A stretch of 64,000 nt of DNA from a bacterium (lineage in GTDB: Bacteria; Campylobacterota; Campylobacteria; Campylobacterales; Sulfurimonadaceae), in assembly GCA_018822665.1 (NCBI GenBank), contig JAHJJX010000031.1:31549-95548 (forward strand). The letters are read 5' to 3'. Numbering within the stretch: position 1 is the stretch's first letter; every line of letters starts with the position of its first letter. Below, piece after piece: positions 21,090-31,951 of the stretch. Both the position numbers and the translations under genes were made by a program. The notes beneath the pieces are model-generated. The model made no database searches, had not been told where the DNA came from, and saw only the letters and a list, made by a program, of their open reading frames with translations.

Positions 21090-21632
21090 ATGTTGTACAT
21101 TATCACCGCGCTCAAACCTGAGGCTCAGGCTTTTATTGATAAATATAAACTCAAAAAAGAGAGGCTTCATCGTTATACGCTCCATACGAACGAAAACATG
21201 AAACTTATCGTAAGTGGTCTTGGAGTTCTTGACGCAATGCTGGCCACCCAAGCCCTTATCAATCAGTATGACATTAATGATACAGATATCTTTTTAAATA
21301 TAGGAATATGCGGTGCAGACAGCAGATTTAAGATAGGGCAGCTTCTAGAGATAAGTTCTATTTACTACAAAGATGCAATGTATACACTCAACGAAAATTC
21401 AAAAGAAAACATAGTTTGTTTAGACCATGAAGCCTCGCAAAATGATTATGAAATAGTGGATATGGAATCTTACGGATTTTATGAAGCAACAAAACATTCA
21501 TCTGCTATCAAAAACATCTTTATGCTAAAGGTTGTCTCAGACCATTTTGAGCCAAAAAAAGTTACGAAAGAGGCAACAAAATCACTTATTTTTAATGTAT
21601 TGGAAGAAGTTTTGAAAAAGGTATATACTTAA
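21090..21632 (+). CDS. Nucleoside phosphorylase/nucleosidase family protein
   Basis: LNIGICGADSRFKIGQLLEISSI, VDMESYGFYEA motif of PNP/UDP superfamily. Confidence 0.7.
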   Translation: MLYIITALKPEAQAFIDKYKLKKERLHRYTLHTNENMKLIVSGLGVLDAMLATQALINQYDINDTDIFLNIGICGADSRFKIGQLLEISSIYYKDAMYTLNENSKENIVCLDHEASQNDYEIVDMESYGFYEATKHSSAIKNIFMLKVVSDHFEPKKVTKEATKSLIFNVLEEVLKKVYT

Positions 21633-22327
21633 TGAAAACAGCAGTTGTTACAGGCTCAAGCAGCGGAATCGGCAAAGCAATATGCCAAAGACTTTTATCC
21701 CTTGGTTTTCAAGTCGTCGGCATCAGCCGAAAAAGCTCCCGCGAAGATTTCAATCATGCAAATTTTATTCCGCTTCAAGCCGATTTATCCAATGAAACCG
21801 CAACACTCTTGGCATGTGGAACTCTCCGCAAACAAGATATTCATATCCTTGTAAACTGTGCAGGTTTTGGCAGATTTGAGCCACATGAAGAGCTTCACCC
21901 AAAGATTATTACAGATATGGTTTTTTTAAACCTAACCGCCCCGATGTTACTGACAAACGCAACACTAAAAAGTTTAAAAAGCAACAGCGGCTATCTTCTA
22001 AACATAAACTCCATAGAAGCACTGCGCGCTAGTAAATTTGCAGGTGTTTACAGTGCTACAAAAGCAGGATTGAGGGCATTTGGCGACTCACTGTTTGAAG
22101 AGTGCAGAAAAAGCGAGCTAAGCATTACAAATATAAATCCGGACATGACCCAAAGCTCTTTTTATGATGCGCTTCGATTTTCCACAAGCGACAAGGAAGA
22201 TGAAAAACTGATGGCAAGCGACATAGCCGATGCGATTGAGCATATACTAGGCATGCGAAAAGGTGCCGTTGTAAGCGAATACACCCTGAGAAGTTTAAAA
22301 TTTGGGATTACTAAAAAGAAGTTATGA
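21632..22327 (+). CDS. Short-chain dehydrogenase/reductase
   Basis: TGSSSGIGKAI, NCAGFG, YSATKAGL motifs. Confidence 0.85.
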   Translation: MKTAVVTGSSSGIGKAICQRLLSLGFQVVGISRKSSREDFNHANFIPLQADLSNETATLLACGTLRKQDIHILVNCAGFGRFEPHEELHPKIITDMVFLNLTAPMLLTNATLKSLKSNSGYLLNINSIEALRASKFAGVYSATKAGLRAFGDSLFEECRKSELSITNINPDMTQSSFYDALRFSTSDKEDEKLMASDIADAIEHILGMRKGAVVSEYTLRSLKFGITKKKL

Positions 22328-22576
22328 CTTTATATCTAATCTTCTTGAAGTTGGAATATCGGTAGAGCGTAAAAACGATAAATTTTTTTGAATCTTTTTC
22401 ATCGACAAGGAAACTTCATCTTGCAAAGTGTACATAAGTTCCGCCGCCTCTCTTAAAAGGTAGATAGATTCCTCTATATCTTTCATATTGCTAAGCTCGG
22501 GAATCTCATCAAGAAGCTTATTGATAGAATCTATGTTTTTTTCAATGATTGCTATTTTTAACTTATTGAGCCACAT
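22322..22576 (-). CDS. Small flagellar chaperone-like protein (FliT-like by position)
   Basis: 84 aa helical protein directly downstream of fliS in fliD-fliS operon. Confidence 0.5.
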   Translation of the reverse strand: MWLNKLKIAIIEKNIDSINKLLDEIPELSNMKDIEESIYLLREAAELMYTLQDEVSLSMKKIQKNLSFLRSTDIPTSRRLDIKS

Positions 22577-22979
22577 CTGTAGTTTCTCTCCATGCTTCTA
22601 AAAGCCCTTTAAATACATTGCTCACCTCATCAAGTTCATCCATATTGTTATGAATTCCCGCAGAAGTTAAAAGCTGTATCTCATAATTATACAAACCTTC
22701 CAAATATTTAGAAACATCACCCCCGTGCGAGTGGTCCAAAATGGAAACAAGTTCAGTAATAACGGCAACCGAACGGTTTATCCAATACACTCTTTTTTCC
22801 ACATCTCTGTCTTTGACGGCTTTTTTTGCCTGCGCATTAAAGCGAAGAACTCCCTCGTAAAGCATCTCCACCAGCTTGGCCGGAGACTCAACACCTATAT
22901 TATTTTGTGCATAAATATTATGAGCTAAATTACCATACATCTTAGAATCCTTTTCATCTTTATTATTTAAATCATCCAT
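22563..22979 (-). CDS. fliS: Flagellar export chaperone FliS (start may be internal Met at 22940)
   Basis: YAQNNIGVESPAKLVEMLYEGVLRFNAQAKKAV...; position after fliD. Confidence 0.88.
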   Translation of the reverse strand: MDDLNNKDEKDSKMYGNLAHNIYAQNNIGVESPAKLVEMLYEGVLRFNAQAKKAVKDRDVEKRVYWINRSVAVITELVSILDHSHGGDVSKYLEGLYNYEIQLLTSAGIHNNMDELDEVSNVFKGLLEAWRETTDVAQ

Positions 22980-23030
22980 GCAAAGTACATCGGCTTCTTG
23001 GCTGTTTACTTTAATTTTTTAGCTGTAAAT

Positions 23031-24410
23031 TTAATTACTTTGAGCCGCAATTTGCGCATTTGCTATCTCTGTAAACATAGAGGAAGCAGAATTTATTTTA
23101 CTTATGATTAAATCGAAGGCGGCATACTGCTTTTTCATTATCTCATACTTAGCATCCAATCTTTCAGTAGCGGTAGTTTTTCTCTCTTCAAGCGTTGTAA
23201 TATTTTCGGCAATAGAATTTTTAAACAAATCCAACGTTGCATTGTATTTTGTATAGCCTTCTACTTTTGTAGCGAGTTCATTAAATGCTCCCTCCACTTC
23301 AACCGTAGAACCATCGGTATTTGTAAAAGTCCCCCCTGCAAAAAACGCTTCCACATTTGCAGGATTCTCATCTAACTTTGTATTTAACACGGTTTTATCC
23401 ACCGTCATTTTTCCGTCTTTATCGACATCAAACCCGTAATCCGCCATAGAGCCGACACCTCCGCCAATACTTGCAATCATGTCTTCTATAGCTCTTTTCA
23501 TATTTTTTATAGTGCTTTCGCCTGAGAAAATTCCTCTCTCCGCACTGTCGGTACTCGGTTTTGTCATCTTCGTTAATTCGGTGATTGCAGAATTGTATTT
23601 TTCAACAAAGCTGTCAATTTTTGTCATGATGTTATCGCGGTTTTGCTCTATGCTCACTACAGATGCGCCAACTTCTTTTAAAGTAATACTCAAACCGCTG
23701 ATTAAATCACTCACTAAATTGCTCGTACGCGTTATAGACTGGCCGTTAAACGTAAAGTTAGCATCAATACCCGACTGTATAGCAGTCGCATCAAAGGAGG
23801 TAGTCAGCCTTGTATCCAAGGCCGGCGCATTATTATCCGTCATGGTAATATTTTGCGTTGTTCCCGTATCGGCGGAACTTATAAATAAACGGAACTCACC
23901 GCTGTTTATCTGAACAATCGTCGCATCCACTTTGTCCCCTGCGATATCATTAATAAGCTTTTTAAAATCATCCAGCGTTGTCGTTGCGTCATAATCTATT
24001 GTAAAGTCCTGAGCGTCTATATTTAAATTCATACTGCCCGCACCAGAAGCGATAAGATCAGTTCTAGCTCCAAATGCGCCCGATTGCTCTATCTGCTTTG
24101 TTGCCAAAGTAACAACATTGAGCGTAAAATCCTGTATATCGCTGCTTGCAGCCGCAGTAGCCGTAACGGATGAGCCGCTAATGGTGGCTGAGCGTTCATC
24201 AAAAAGAGTCTGACTTTTCACAGCCGTTATGCTGTCTATAAAATTTTTCATGCTCGCTTCTATAAGAGTCATAGCATCTTTTTTGTCATTCTCATTCGCT
24301 AAATTCAACTCGATTGGTTTAATTTGCGCAGATTCATCGGCACTTCTCAACTGGTCTAAAACATCTTGCGTTAAAATACTCGAACCCACACCAAGTGAAC
24401 TGATACCCAT
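23031..24410 (-). CDS. fliD: Flagellar hook-associated protein 2 (filament cap) FliD
   Basis: 459 aa; FliD N- and C-terminal patterns, fliD-fliS gene order. Confidence 0.9.
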   Translation of the reverse strand: MGISSLGVGSSILTQDVLDQLRSADESAQIKPIELNLANENDKKDAMTLIEASMKNFIDSITAVKSQTLFDERSATISGSSVTATAAASSDIQDFTLNVVTLATKQIEQSGAFGARTDLIASGAGSMNLNIDAQDFTIDYDATTTLDDFKKLINDIAGDKVDATIVQINSGEFRLFISSADTGTTQNITMTDNNAPALDTRLTTSFDATAIQSGIDANFTFNGQSITRTSNLVSDLISGLSITLKEVGASVVSIEQNRDNIMTKIDSFVEKYNSAITELTKMTKPSTDSAERGIFSGESTIKNMKRAIEDMIASIGGGVGSMADYGFDVDKDGKMTVDKTVLNTKLDENPANVEAFFAGGTFTNTDGSTVEVEGAFNELATKVEGYTKYNATLDLFKNSIAENITTLEERKTTATERLDAKYEIMKKQYAAFDLIISKINSASSMFTEIANAQIAAQSN

Positions 24411-24464
24411 AATAAATCCTTTTTATAAACTGTCTTACAAAGCTTTTATTTTTTACTAGGAACA

Positions 24465-24491
24465 AAATCGACAAATTGTATTATTCTTTTA
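24465..24491 (-). promoter_or_regulatory. Candidate FliA (sigma-28) promoter for fliD
   Basis: Minus strand TAAA-N17-CGATTT ~75 bp upstream of fliD start. Confidence 0.45.
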
Positions 24492-24512
24492 GCAAAATCT
24501 AAAAATGATATA

Positions 24513-24528
24513 TGGCACTCTTTTTGCT
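24513..24528 (+). promoter_or_regulatory. Sigma-54 (RpoN) promoter upstream of pseB
   Basis: TGGCACTCTTTTTGCT: exact GG-N10-GC spacing and TGGCAC/TTGCT elements, 32 bp before pseB ATG. Confidence 0.85.
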
Positions 24529-24535
24529 CTGATAA

Positions 24536-25567
<1,032 letters not shown>

Positions 25568-26695
25568 ATGATTCCCTATTCCACTCAGCATATTGAACAA
25601 GATGATATAGATGCTGTCGTTGAAGTTTTAAAATCATCCCACCTGACGCAGGGGGAGAAAGTTTCAGAGTTTGAAGCTATGCTTTGTGATTATGTCAATG
25701 TTGCACATGCCGTTTGTTTCAACTCTGCAACCTCCGCACTTCTTGGGGCATATACCGTGGGCGAAATCAGCGAAGGAGATGAGATTATCACCACTCCCAT
25801 CAGTTTCGTTGCCACTTCAAATATGTTTGTTGTTCTTGGGGCAAAGCCCGTCTGGTGCGATGTAAAACTTGACGGAAATATAGATGAAAGAGGGATTGAG
25901 AAACTGATAACGCCAAAAACAAAGGCTATCGTCGTTGTGGATTTTGGAGGAAAACCCGTTGAGATGCAGTGCATAAGCGAAATTGCGAAAAAACATAATC
26001 TGCTTCTCATTGATGATGCATCCCACGCTCTGGGTTCAAGTATCAACGGCAAAAAAATCGGCTCTTTTGCAGATATGAGCATCTTTAGTTTTCATGCCAT
26101 TAAGCCCATCACCACCGGTGAGGGGGGAGCTGTTTTAACCGACAATGCGGAGTATGCAGCAAAATTAAAACTTTTTCGCTCTCACGGCATAATAAAAAAA
26201 GCCCTTTGGAATTCAGATATGCTAAGTCTTGGACATAATTTCAGGCTAACGGAATTTGCCGCTGCTCTTGGGATAAGCCAGCTTAAAAAGCTCGATGGTT
26301 TCATACAAAAACGAACAAAAATAGCCTCGTATTACGATAAACGATTTTGCAATGAAAAGCTTTTTATATGCCAACAGATTCCACATGCCGACATCTCTGC
26401 GAGACATCTCTATCCTATTATTTTAAACCCTGAACTTCAATGTTCAAAAGAAGATATTTTTACGCAACTTCTGGCATGTGGAATCGGAGTGCAGGTTCAC
26501 TATAAACCCATCTATCAAAACAGTTTTTACAAAGAAAAATTCGGTGAAATCTCCCTGCCTGTTGCAAATGATTTTTACAAAAGTGAAATCTCCCTCCCCT
26601 GCCAGCATAAAATGACGCTTGATGATGCGAAGTTTGTAGCCGACACATTTTTAAAAATCATTCATACCTACAAACTCAAGGGGTGCAGTTTTTAA
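25568..26695 (+). CDS. pseC: UDP-4-amino-4,6-dideoxy-AltNAc transaminase PseC
   Basis: MIPYSTQHIEQDDIDAVVEVLKS, PLP Lys motif SFHAIKPITTGEGGAV. Confidence 0.93.
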   Translation: MIPYSTQHIEQDDIDAVVEVLKSSHLTQGEKVSEFEAMLCDYVNVAHAVCFNSATSALLGAYTVGEISEGDEIITTPISFVATSNMFVVLGAKPVWCDVKLDGNIDERGIEKLITPKTKAIVVVDFGGKPVEMQCISEIAKKHNLLLIDDASHALGSSINGKKIGSFADMSIFSFHAIKPITTGEGGAVLTDNAEYAAKLKLFRSHGIIKKALWNSDMLSLGHNFRLTEFAAALGISQLKKLDGFIQKRTKIASYYDKRFCNEKLFICQQIPHADISARHLYPIILNPELQCSKEDIFTQLLACGIGVQVHYKPIYQNSFYKEKFGEISLPVANDFYKSEISLPCQHKMTLDDAKFVADTFLKIIHTYKLKGCSF

Positions 26696-28170
26696 TGAAA
26701 ACTTCAACAGCCGACAGCCTTGAGTATCTCAAACTAGGACTTCTGTGCAAAAGTAAAAACGACGCACAAAATGCGGAACTTTATTTTAAAAAAGCGATAG
26801 AAATCGACCCGCTTTGCAGTGATGCTTATGAAAACATCGGCGATTTGTACAAAGAGCATCATTTTATGCAGGATGCAAAAAAGTGTTATGCCATGGCAAT
26901 AAAACTCAATCCCAATCAGCTGACTTCCTACATCCCTCTAGGACAGATTTATCAAGGCGACAATGATATGCAGAGTGCACTTTTTTGCTTTGAAAAAGCA
27001 CTTGAAATAAACCCCGATATTGCTCAAACCTACACGAGTATCGGAAATCTTTACTTTGCCGATGGAAATTTAACGCAGGCAAAACCTTATTATCAAAAAG
27101 CTATCTCTCTCAACCCCGCAAGTTATGAATCTTACAATAATTTTGCTTCTTGCTTTATGTATCAAAACAAACTCAAACAGGCAAAAAAGTATTATAAAAA
27201 AGCACTTGAGATAAACCCGAAAGGAAGTTTATCGCTCTATAATTTATCTCTGATTTCTTTGCTTGAAAAAGAGTACATATCGGGGTTTAATCAATACAGA
27301 CACAGATACAGCCACGAAGTAAGAGGAAGCAGTCTTGGAGGAGTTGCCTACCCGCCCACACTCCTCACCCCAAACGACGATATTTCCGAAAAAACACTCT
27401 ATATCAGTCATGAGCAGGGCTTGGGCGACACCATACAGTTCATCCGTTTTTTACCGTTTTTTTTAGAAAAAAATGCACATATTCTTTGTTACGTTCCCCC
27501 CTCTTTAAAAAAGCTTTTTGAGTACAACTATCCGGAGGTTGAATTTGTTTTGCCCAAAACGAACATCTCCTTTGATTATAACTTTCCCATGCTCGAAGCA
27601 CCGTATCTGCTTGGGACAAGCTATGAAACAATCCCTTATGGGGAAAAATATATCCGCGTCCATCCTGAGGATGCTGCGGCATTTCAGGCAAAACACGACA
27701 TTTGCAAAACGAAAAAAAAGATTGGAATCTGCTATCGCGGTTCTCAAGGTGCCAATGCGGTGAAAAACAGGTCTTTGGAACTCGAATATCTGCTTTCGTA
27801 TCTCAATAAATTGCAGGGTAGTTTTGAATTATACTCTTTGCAATACGAAAGAACCCCTCAAGAAGATGCGCTTTTAAAAGCGCACAATGTTAACAATTTG
27901 GGAGTCCATATACAAGATTTTTACGATACGGCGCTTGGGATTGATGCCATGGATTTGCTCATCAGCATCGACACCTCTTTTCTTCACCTTTGCGGTGCTA
28001 TGGGAAAAGAGAGTTTTGCTCTGGTGAAATTCTCCCCCGACTGGAGATGGGGGCTTCAGGGGAGCACTAGCAAATGGTATGAGAGTATCACGATTATAAG
28101 ACAAAAAGCAATGGGAGACTGGGAGAATGTTTTGGATACTCTTCTTGTCTTGCTTAAGGAAAAACTATGA
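26695..28170 (+). CDS. TPR-repeat protein with C-terminal glycosyltransferase (heptosyltransferase-like) domain
   Basis: N-terminal TPR units (AELYFKKAIEIDPLCSDAYENIGDLY...); C-terminal LYISHEQGLGDTIQFIRFLPFF...KKIGICYRGS; TAATG coupling to pseC. Confidence 0.75.
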   Translation: MKTSTADSLEYLKLGLLCKSKNDAQNAELYFKKAIEIDPLCSDAYENIGDLYKEHHFMQDAKKCYAMAIKLNPNQLTSYIPLGQIYQGDNDMQSALFCFEKALEINPDIAQTYTSIGNLYFADGNLTQAKPYYQKAISLNPASYESYNNFASCFMYQNKLKQAKKYYKKALEINPKGSLSLYNLSLISLLEKEYISGFNQYRHRYSHEVRGSSLGGVAYPPTLLTPNDDISEKTLYISHEQGLGDTIQFIRFLPFFLEKNAHILCYVPPSLKKLFEYNYPEVEFVLPKTNISFDYNFPMLEAPYLLGTSYETIPYGEKYIRVHPEDAAAFQAKHDICKTKKKIGICYRGSQGANAVKNRSLELEYLLSYLNKLQGSFELYSLQYERTPQEDALLKAHNVNNLGVHIQDFYDTALGIDAMDLLISIDTSFLHLCGAMGKESFALVKFSPDWRWGLQGSTSKWYESITIIRQKAMGDWENVLDTLLVLLKEKL

Positions 28171-28859
28171 AAAATGCAGTAGCCATCATCCCTGCACGGG
28201 GGAAAAGCAAAAGAATTCCACACAAAAACATCAAAGATTTTCACGGTAAACCGCTCATCGCCTACTCCATAGAAGCGGCTTTGAGAAGCGGACTTTTTGA
28301 GCGGGTGATTGTTTCAACCGATGATGAGGAGATTGCAAAAGTGGCGCGCAGATACGGCGCCCAAGTTCCTTTTATGCGCCCTGATGCACTTGCCGATGAT
28401 TTTACGGGAACAGATGCCGTAACGGCGCATGCCCTGCATTGGCTAAAGGAAAACGCTCAGCATTATGATTTTGTCTGCACCATTTATGCAACGGCTCCCC
28501 TTTTGGATGAAAAATATCTCATCCAAGGGCTCCAAATGCTCAAAAATTCCGATGCCATCAACGCCTTTTCATGCACCTCTATGCCTTTTCCTATACAGCG
28601 CACTTTTAAGATAACACAAGAGGGAAGATGCGAAATGTTTTTTCCCCAGCACTACCATACAAGAAGTCAGGATTTGGAAGAAGCGTATCAGGATGCAGGG
28701 CAGTTTTACTGGAGCAAAATAGGCAAAAGTTCCGATGTTATCTTCTCTAGCGAGAGTATTCCAATCGTCTTGCCACGCCATCTTGTTCAAGATATTGACA
28801 CCCAAGAAGACTGGAAGAGAGCCGAGTTTATGTACGAAGCCCTTATAAAATCAAAATGA
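28167..28859 (+). CDS. pseF: Pseudaminic acid cytidylyltransferase PseF
   Basis: AIIPARGKSKRIPHKNIKDFHGKPLIAYSIEAA. Confidence 0.92.
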   Translation: MKNAVAIIPARGKSKRIPHKNIKDFHGKPLIAYSIEAALRSGLFERVIVSTDDEEIAKVARRYGAQVPFMRPDALADDFTGTDAVTAHALHWLKENAQHYDFVCTIYATAPLLDEKYLIQGLQMLKNSDAINAFSCTSMPFPIQRTFKITQEGRCEMFFPQHYHTRSQDLEEAYQDAGQFYWSKIGKSSDVIFSSESIPIVLPRHLVQDIDTQEDWKRAEFMYEALIKSK

Positions 28860-29797
28860 ATATCTTAATAAGGGCGGACGCATCCAACACAATCGGAACA
28901 GGTCATATCATGCGTGATTTGATTTTGGCACACGAATTAAAAAAACAGTATCCACATGCCAAGATACTTTTTGCCACACGCAATCTTGCCGGAAATATCA
29001 ATCATAAAATACTCGAAGCAGGCTATACAATACACACCCTGCACTCACATGCCAAAGATGAACTTTTAGAATGTATGCAAAAATTTCAAACAAATATGCT
29101 GGTGATTGACCATTACAAAATCGACTATGCGTATGAAAGTTTTCTCAAAAACAATTCAGAGGCAAAAATTTTGGTTTTTGATGACACCTACGTCCAACAC
29201 AACTGCGACATACTTTTAAACCATAACATAAGTGCTGATGAAAAAAAATATAAAAACCTGCTTCCACAAGGGTGTGAGCTTCGCTGCGGAGCAAAATACA
29301 CCCTCCTAAGAGAAGAGTTTACAGAGCAAAAAGCAAAACAAAAAGCTTTAAAAAATTTCCATAAAAAAATGAATATTTTAGTTGCCTTGGGCGGTACGGA
29401 TAATTTCAATCTCAATATAAAAATTTTAGAGCTTCTCAAAGGTTTTAAAAATATTCAGGTTCATCTCATCACCACAACAGCCAATAAAAATCTGAAAAAA
29501 CTTCAAAACTATGCAAAAAGCAAAAAATTTGCAAAACTTCATATCAACACAAATCAGATGGCGCAAAAGATGGCAGAGGCCGATTTGGGAATCATCACTC
29601 CCAGCGTAAGCGCAAATGAAGCGTATTTTATGAATTTGGATTTTATTGCAATAAAAATAGTATCCAACCAAAATGCCATGTATAAATATTTAAAACGAAA
29701 AAGATTTAAAACATTAGATAAATTCAATAAAAGGGGTTTGAAGTGTCATTTGATGAAAGCTGGGAAAAACAAATCTATTCACAAAATAAACATATAA
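28856..29797 (+). CDS. pseG: UDP-2,4-diacetamido-2,4,6-trideoxy-altropyranose hydrolase PseG
   Basis: IRADASNTIGTGHIMRDLILA; between pseF and pseI. Confidence 0.88.
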   Translation: MNILIRADASNTIGTGHIMRDLILAHELKKQYPHAKILFATRNLAGNINHKILEAGYTIHTLHSHAKDELLECMQKFQTNMLVIDHYKIDYAYESFLKNNSEAKILVFDDTYVQHNCDILLNHNISADEKKYKNLLPQGCELRCGAKYTLLREEFTEQKAKQKALKNFHKKMNILVALGGTDNFNLNIKILELLKGFKNIQVHLITTTANKNLKKLQNYAKSKKFAKLHINTNQMAQKMAEADLGIITPSVSANEAYFMNLDFIAIKIVSNQNAMYKYLKRKRFKTLDKFNKRGLKCHLMKAGKNKSIHKINI

Positions 29798-30459
29798 ACA
29801 GATACCCTTACGGGGAATTGGTTTCTATTTTTTTCAACTCTTTAAAATTTTTGCCGCAAGAGCGTTGTGGCGAAAAAAAAGAGATGAAAATTTTAGAGCT
29901 TGGTTGCGGAAGCGGGAACAATCTCTGGTTTTTATCGGAACTCGGGTTTGATGTTTACGGAGTGGATGCAAGCAGCAGTGCATGTGCAATTGCAAAAAAA
30001 GAGTGTGAAAAACGGGGCACGTATCCAAATATTCTCGAAGCTTCTTTTGATAAGCTGCCTTTTGAGGAGAATTGTTTCGACATCATCATTGACAGAGAAT
30101 CAACGTATTGCGGCACAAAAGAGAGTATCAAAAACTCCTGGAGTGAAGCAAATAGAGTTTTAAAAAGCAAAGGAGTTGTCATCTCCTTTATGTTTTGCGA
30201 TGACAGTCCCGACCTGCTGAAGATACAAAACAAAGAGATTCAGGCGACCTGCCTTGAACCAAACACCTATACGGATGTTCAAAAAGGAACATTTAAAGAC
30301 ACGGGAATCGTTCATTTTACAAGCTACGACGAACTGCTGGATATCTTTTCATTTTGCGATATTCAATTTATCAATAAAAATACATCTCTTAGGGTATATA
30401 ATAATTCAAATAATCAATTTAACTATTGCGAATGGATTGTTGTGGGGGTCAAAAAATGA
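29743..30459 (+). CDS. Class I SAM-dependent methyltransferase (GTG start)
   Basis: KILELGCGSGNNLWFLSELGFDVYGVDASSSACAIA; overlaps pseG 3' end by 55 nt. Confidence 0.82.
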   Translation: MSFDESWEKQIYSQNKHINRYPYGELVSIFFNSLKFLPQERCGEKKEMKILELGCGSGNNLWFLSELGFDVYGVDASSSACAIAKKECEKRGTYPNILEASFDKLPFEENCFDIIIDRESTYCGTKESIKNSWSEANRVLKSKGVVISFMFCDDSPDLLKIQNKEIQATCLEPNTYTDVQKGTFKDTGIVHFTSYDELLDIFSFCDIQFINKNTSLRVYNNSNNQFNYCEWIVVGVKK

Positions 30460-31478
30460 GTGTTTTTATTATTGCGGAAGTGGGGATAAACCATAACGGC
30501 GATATCTCTCTTGCCAAAAAGATGATAGATGAAGCCAAAAGAGCCGGAGCCGACTGTGTAAAGTTTCAAACTTTTAAAGCTCAAGAGTTTGTAAGTGATG
30601 CAAGCCAAACCTATACCTACACTTCCGGGGGCAAAGAGATTACGGAATCTATGCTGGAAATGTTTCAAAGGTATGAGTTTAACAAACAAGAGTGGATTGA
30701 AATCATAGCCTACTGCAAAGAAAAAGGGATTGCCTTTAGCTCCACCGCGCAAAATAGTTCCGATTTGGACTTTTTGCTCTCCCTGACAAAACTCCCTTTT
30801 ATTAAAGTAGGAAGCGATGATTTGACATCTCTGCAACAACTCCGATACTACGCTTCTAAAGGACTGCCTATGATAATCTCCGCAGGGATGGCGTATGAGT
30901 CAGAGATACACGATGCTCTTGAGGCCATAAGAGAAACAAGGAACGATGACATCACCGTCTTGCATTGCGTCTCCTCCTACCCGACGCAAGCAGAAGAGGT
31001 CAATCTGAAAAAAATCCCCGCTATCAAAAATATCTTTGGAGTGAAAGTGGGTTTTTCCGACCATACGCTAGGAAGTACGGCCGCAGTCGGGGCTGTTTGT
31101 TTTGGAGCTTGCGTCATAGAAAAACACTTCACTCTTGATAATGCCATGGCAGGACCCGACCACTGGTTCAGCGTCAATCCAAAAGAGCTCCAAAAGTACA
31201 TACAAGATATCCGTTTTATTGAAAATGCCATCGGCTCAAGTGAATTGAAACCGACAACAAAAGAGTTGGAGATGCGAAAACTCGCACGCAGAAAAGTTGT
31301 AGCCAAAACAGAGATACAAGCAGGCCAAACCATAGAAGCACGGCATGTGGACTTCAAAAGAGTAAATGCCTCCGCACAAGGAACCGTAGAGCCAAAAAAT
31401 GCACAACTTCTCTTTGGAAAAACTGCAAAATCAAACATAGCAAAAAACACCCCAATCACTTTGGAGATGCTCTCGTGA
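30456..31478 (+). CDS. pseI: Pseudaminic acid synthase PseI (NeuB family)
   Basis: MSVFIIAEVGINHNGDISLAKKMIDEAKRAGADCVKFQTF; start re-placed to 30456 (ATGA overlap). Confidence 0.93.
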   Translation: MSVFIIAEVGINHNGDISLAKKMIDEAKRAGADCVKFQTFKAQEFVSDASQTYTYTSGGKEITESMLEMFQRYEFNKQEWIEIIAYCKEKGIAFSSTAQNSSDLDFLLSLTKLPFIKVGSDDLTSLQQLRYYASKGLPMIISAGMAYESEIHDALEAIRETRNDDITVLHCVSSYPTQAEEVNLKKIPAIKNIFGVKVGFSDHTLGSTAAVGAVCFGACVIEKHFTLDNAMAGPDHWFSVNPKELQKYIQDIRFIENAIGSSELKPTTKELEMRKLARRKVVAKTEIQAGQTIEARHVDFKRVNASAQGTVEPKNAQLLFGKTAKSNIAKNTPITLEMLS

Positions 31479-31951
31479 AGCAAAATTTTAACTGCGAGGG
31501 TTATGAGCTTCTTAATTATCTCAATCTTCATCCGCAAGAAATAGAGATGATTTTGGAGTGGAGAAACCATGAAAGCGTAAGAACTTTTATGAGAGAGCAA
31601 AACATCATAAGTATGCAAGAACATCTGAGCTATCTCGATAACTTAAAAAACAATAAGCAAAAGTTTTGTTTTTTACTCAAAGAAAAGGGTGCGTATCTAG
31701 GGGTGATTGAGTTGAGTAAGATTACAAAAAACAGTGCCTACATTGCTTTAAATAAAAATCCACATGCCAAGCATGTCGGAGCAAAACTCATGAAAGCCCT
31801 CGAGTGCACGGCCGCAAATATCTTTAAGTTGCAGCTTTTAAAATTGTCTGTTTTACAAACCAATACCCTCGCCTTTGCCCTGTATGAAAAATCCGGTTTT
31901 AAGCTGATATCAAAAAACGAAAGAGAGTTTTTTATGGAAAAAAGCTTATGA
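31475..31951 (+). CDS. pseH: GNAT N-acetyltransferase, PseH
   Basis: GNAT pattern (LEWRNHESVRTFM..., LNKNPHAKHVGAKLMKALE, YEKSGFKLI) following pseI. Confidence 0.82.
   Translation: MKQNFNCEGYELLNYLNLHPQEIEMILEWRNHESVRTFMREQNIISMQEHLSYLDNLKNNKQKFCFLLKEKGAYLGVIELSKITKNSAYIALNKNPHAKHVGAKLMKALECTAANIFKLQLLKLSVLQTNTLAFALYEKSGFKLISKNEREFFMEKSL

Noticed and set aside
29188-29671. Minus-strand ORFs inside pseG
   Set aside because: Antisense to pseG, no start context or domains.
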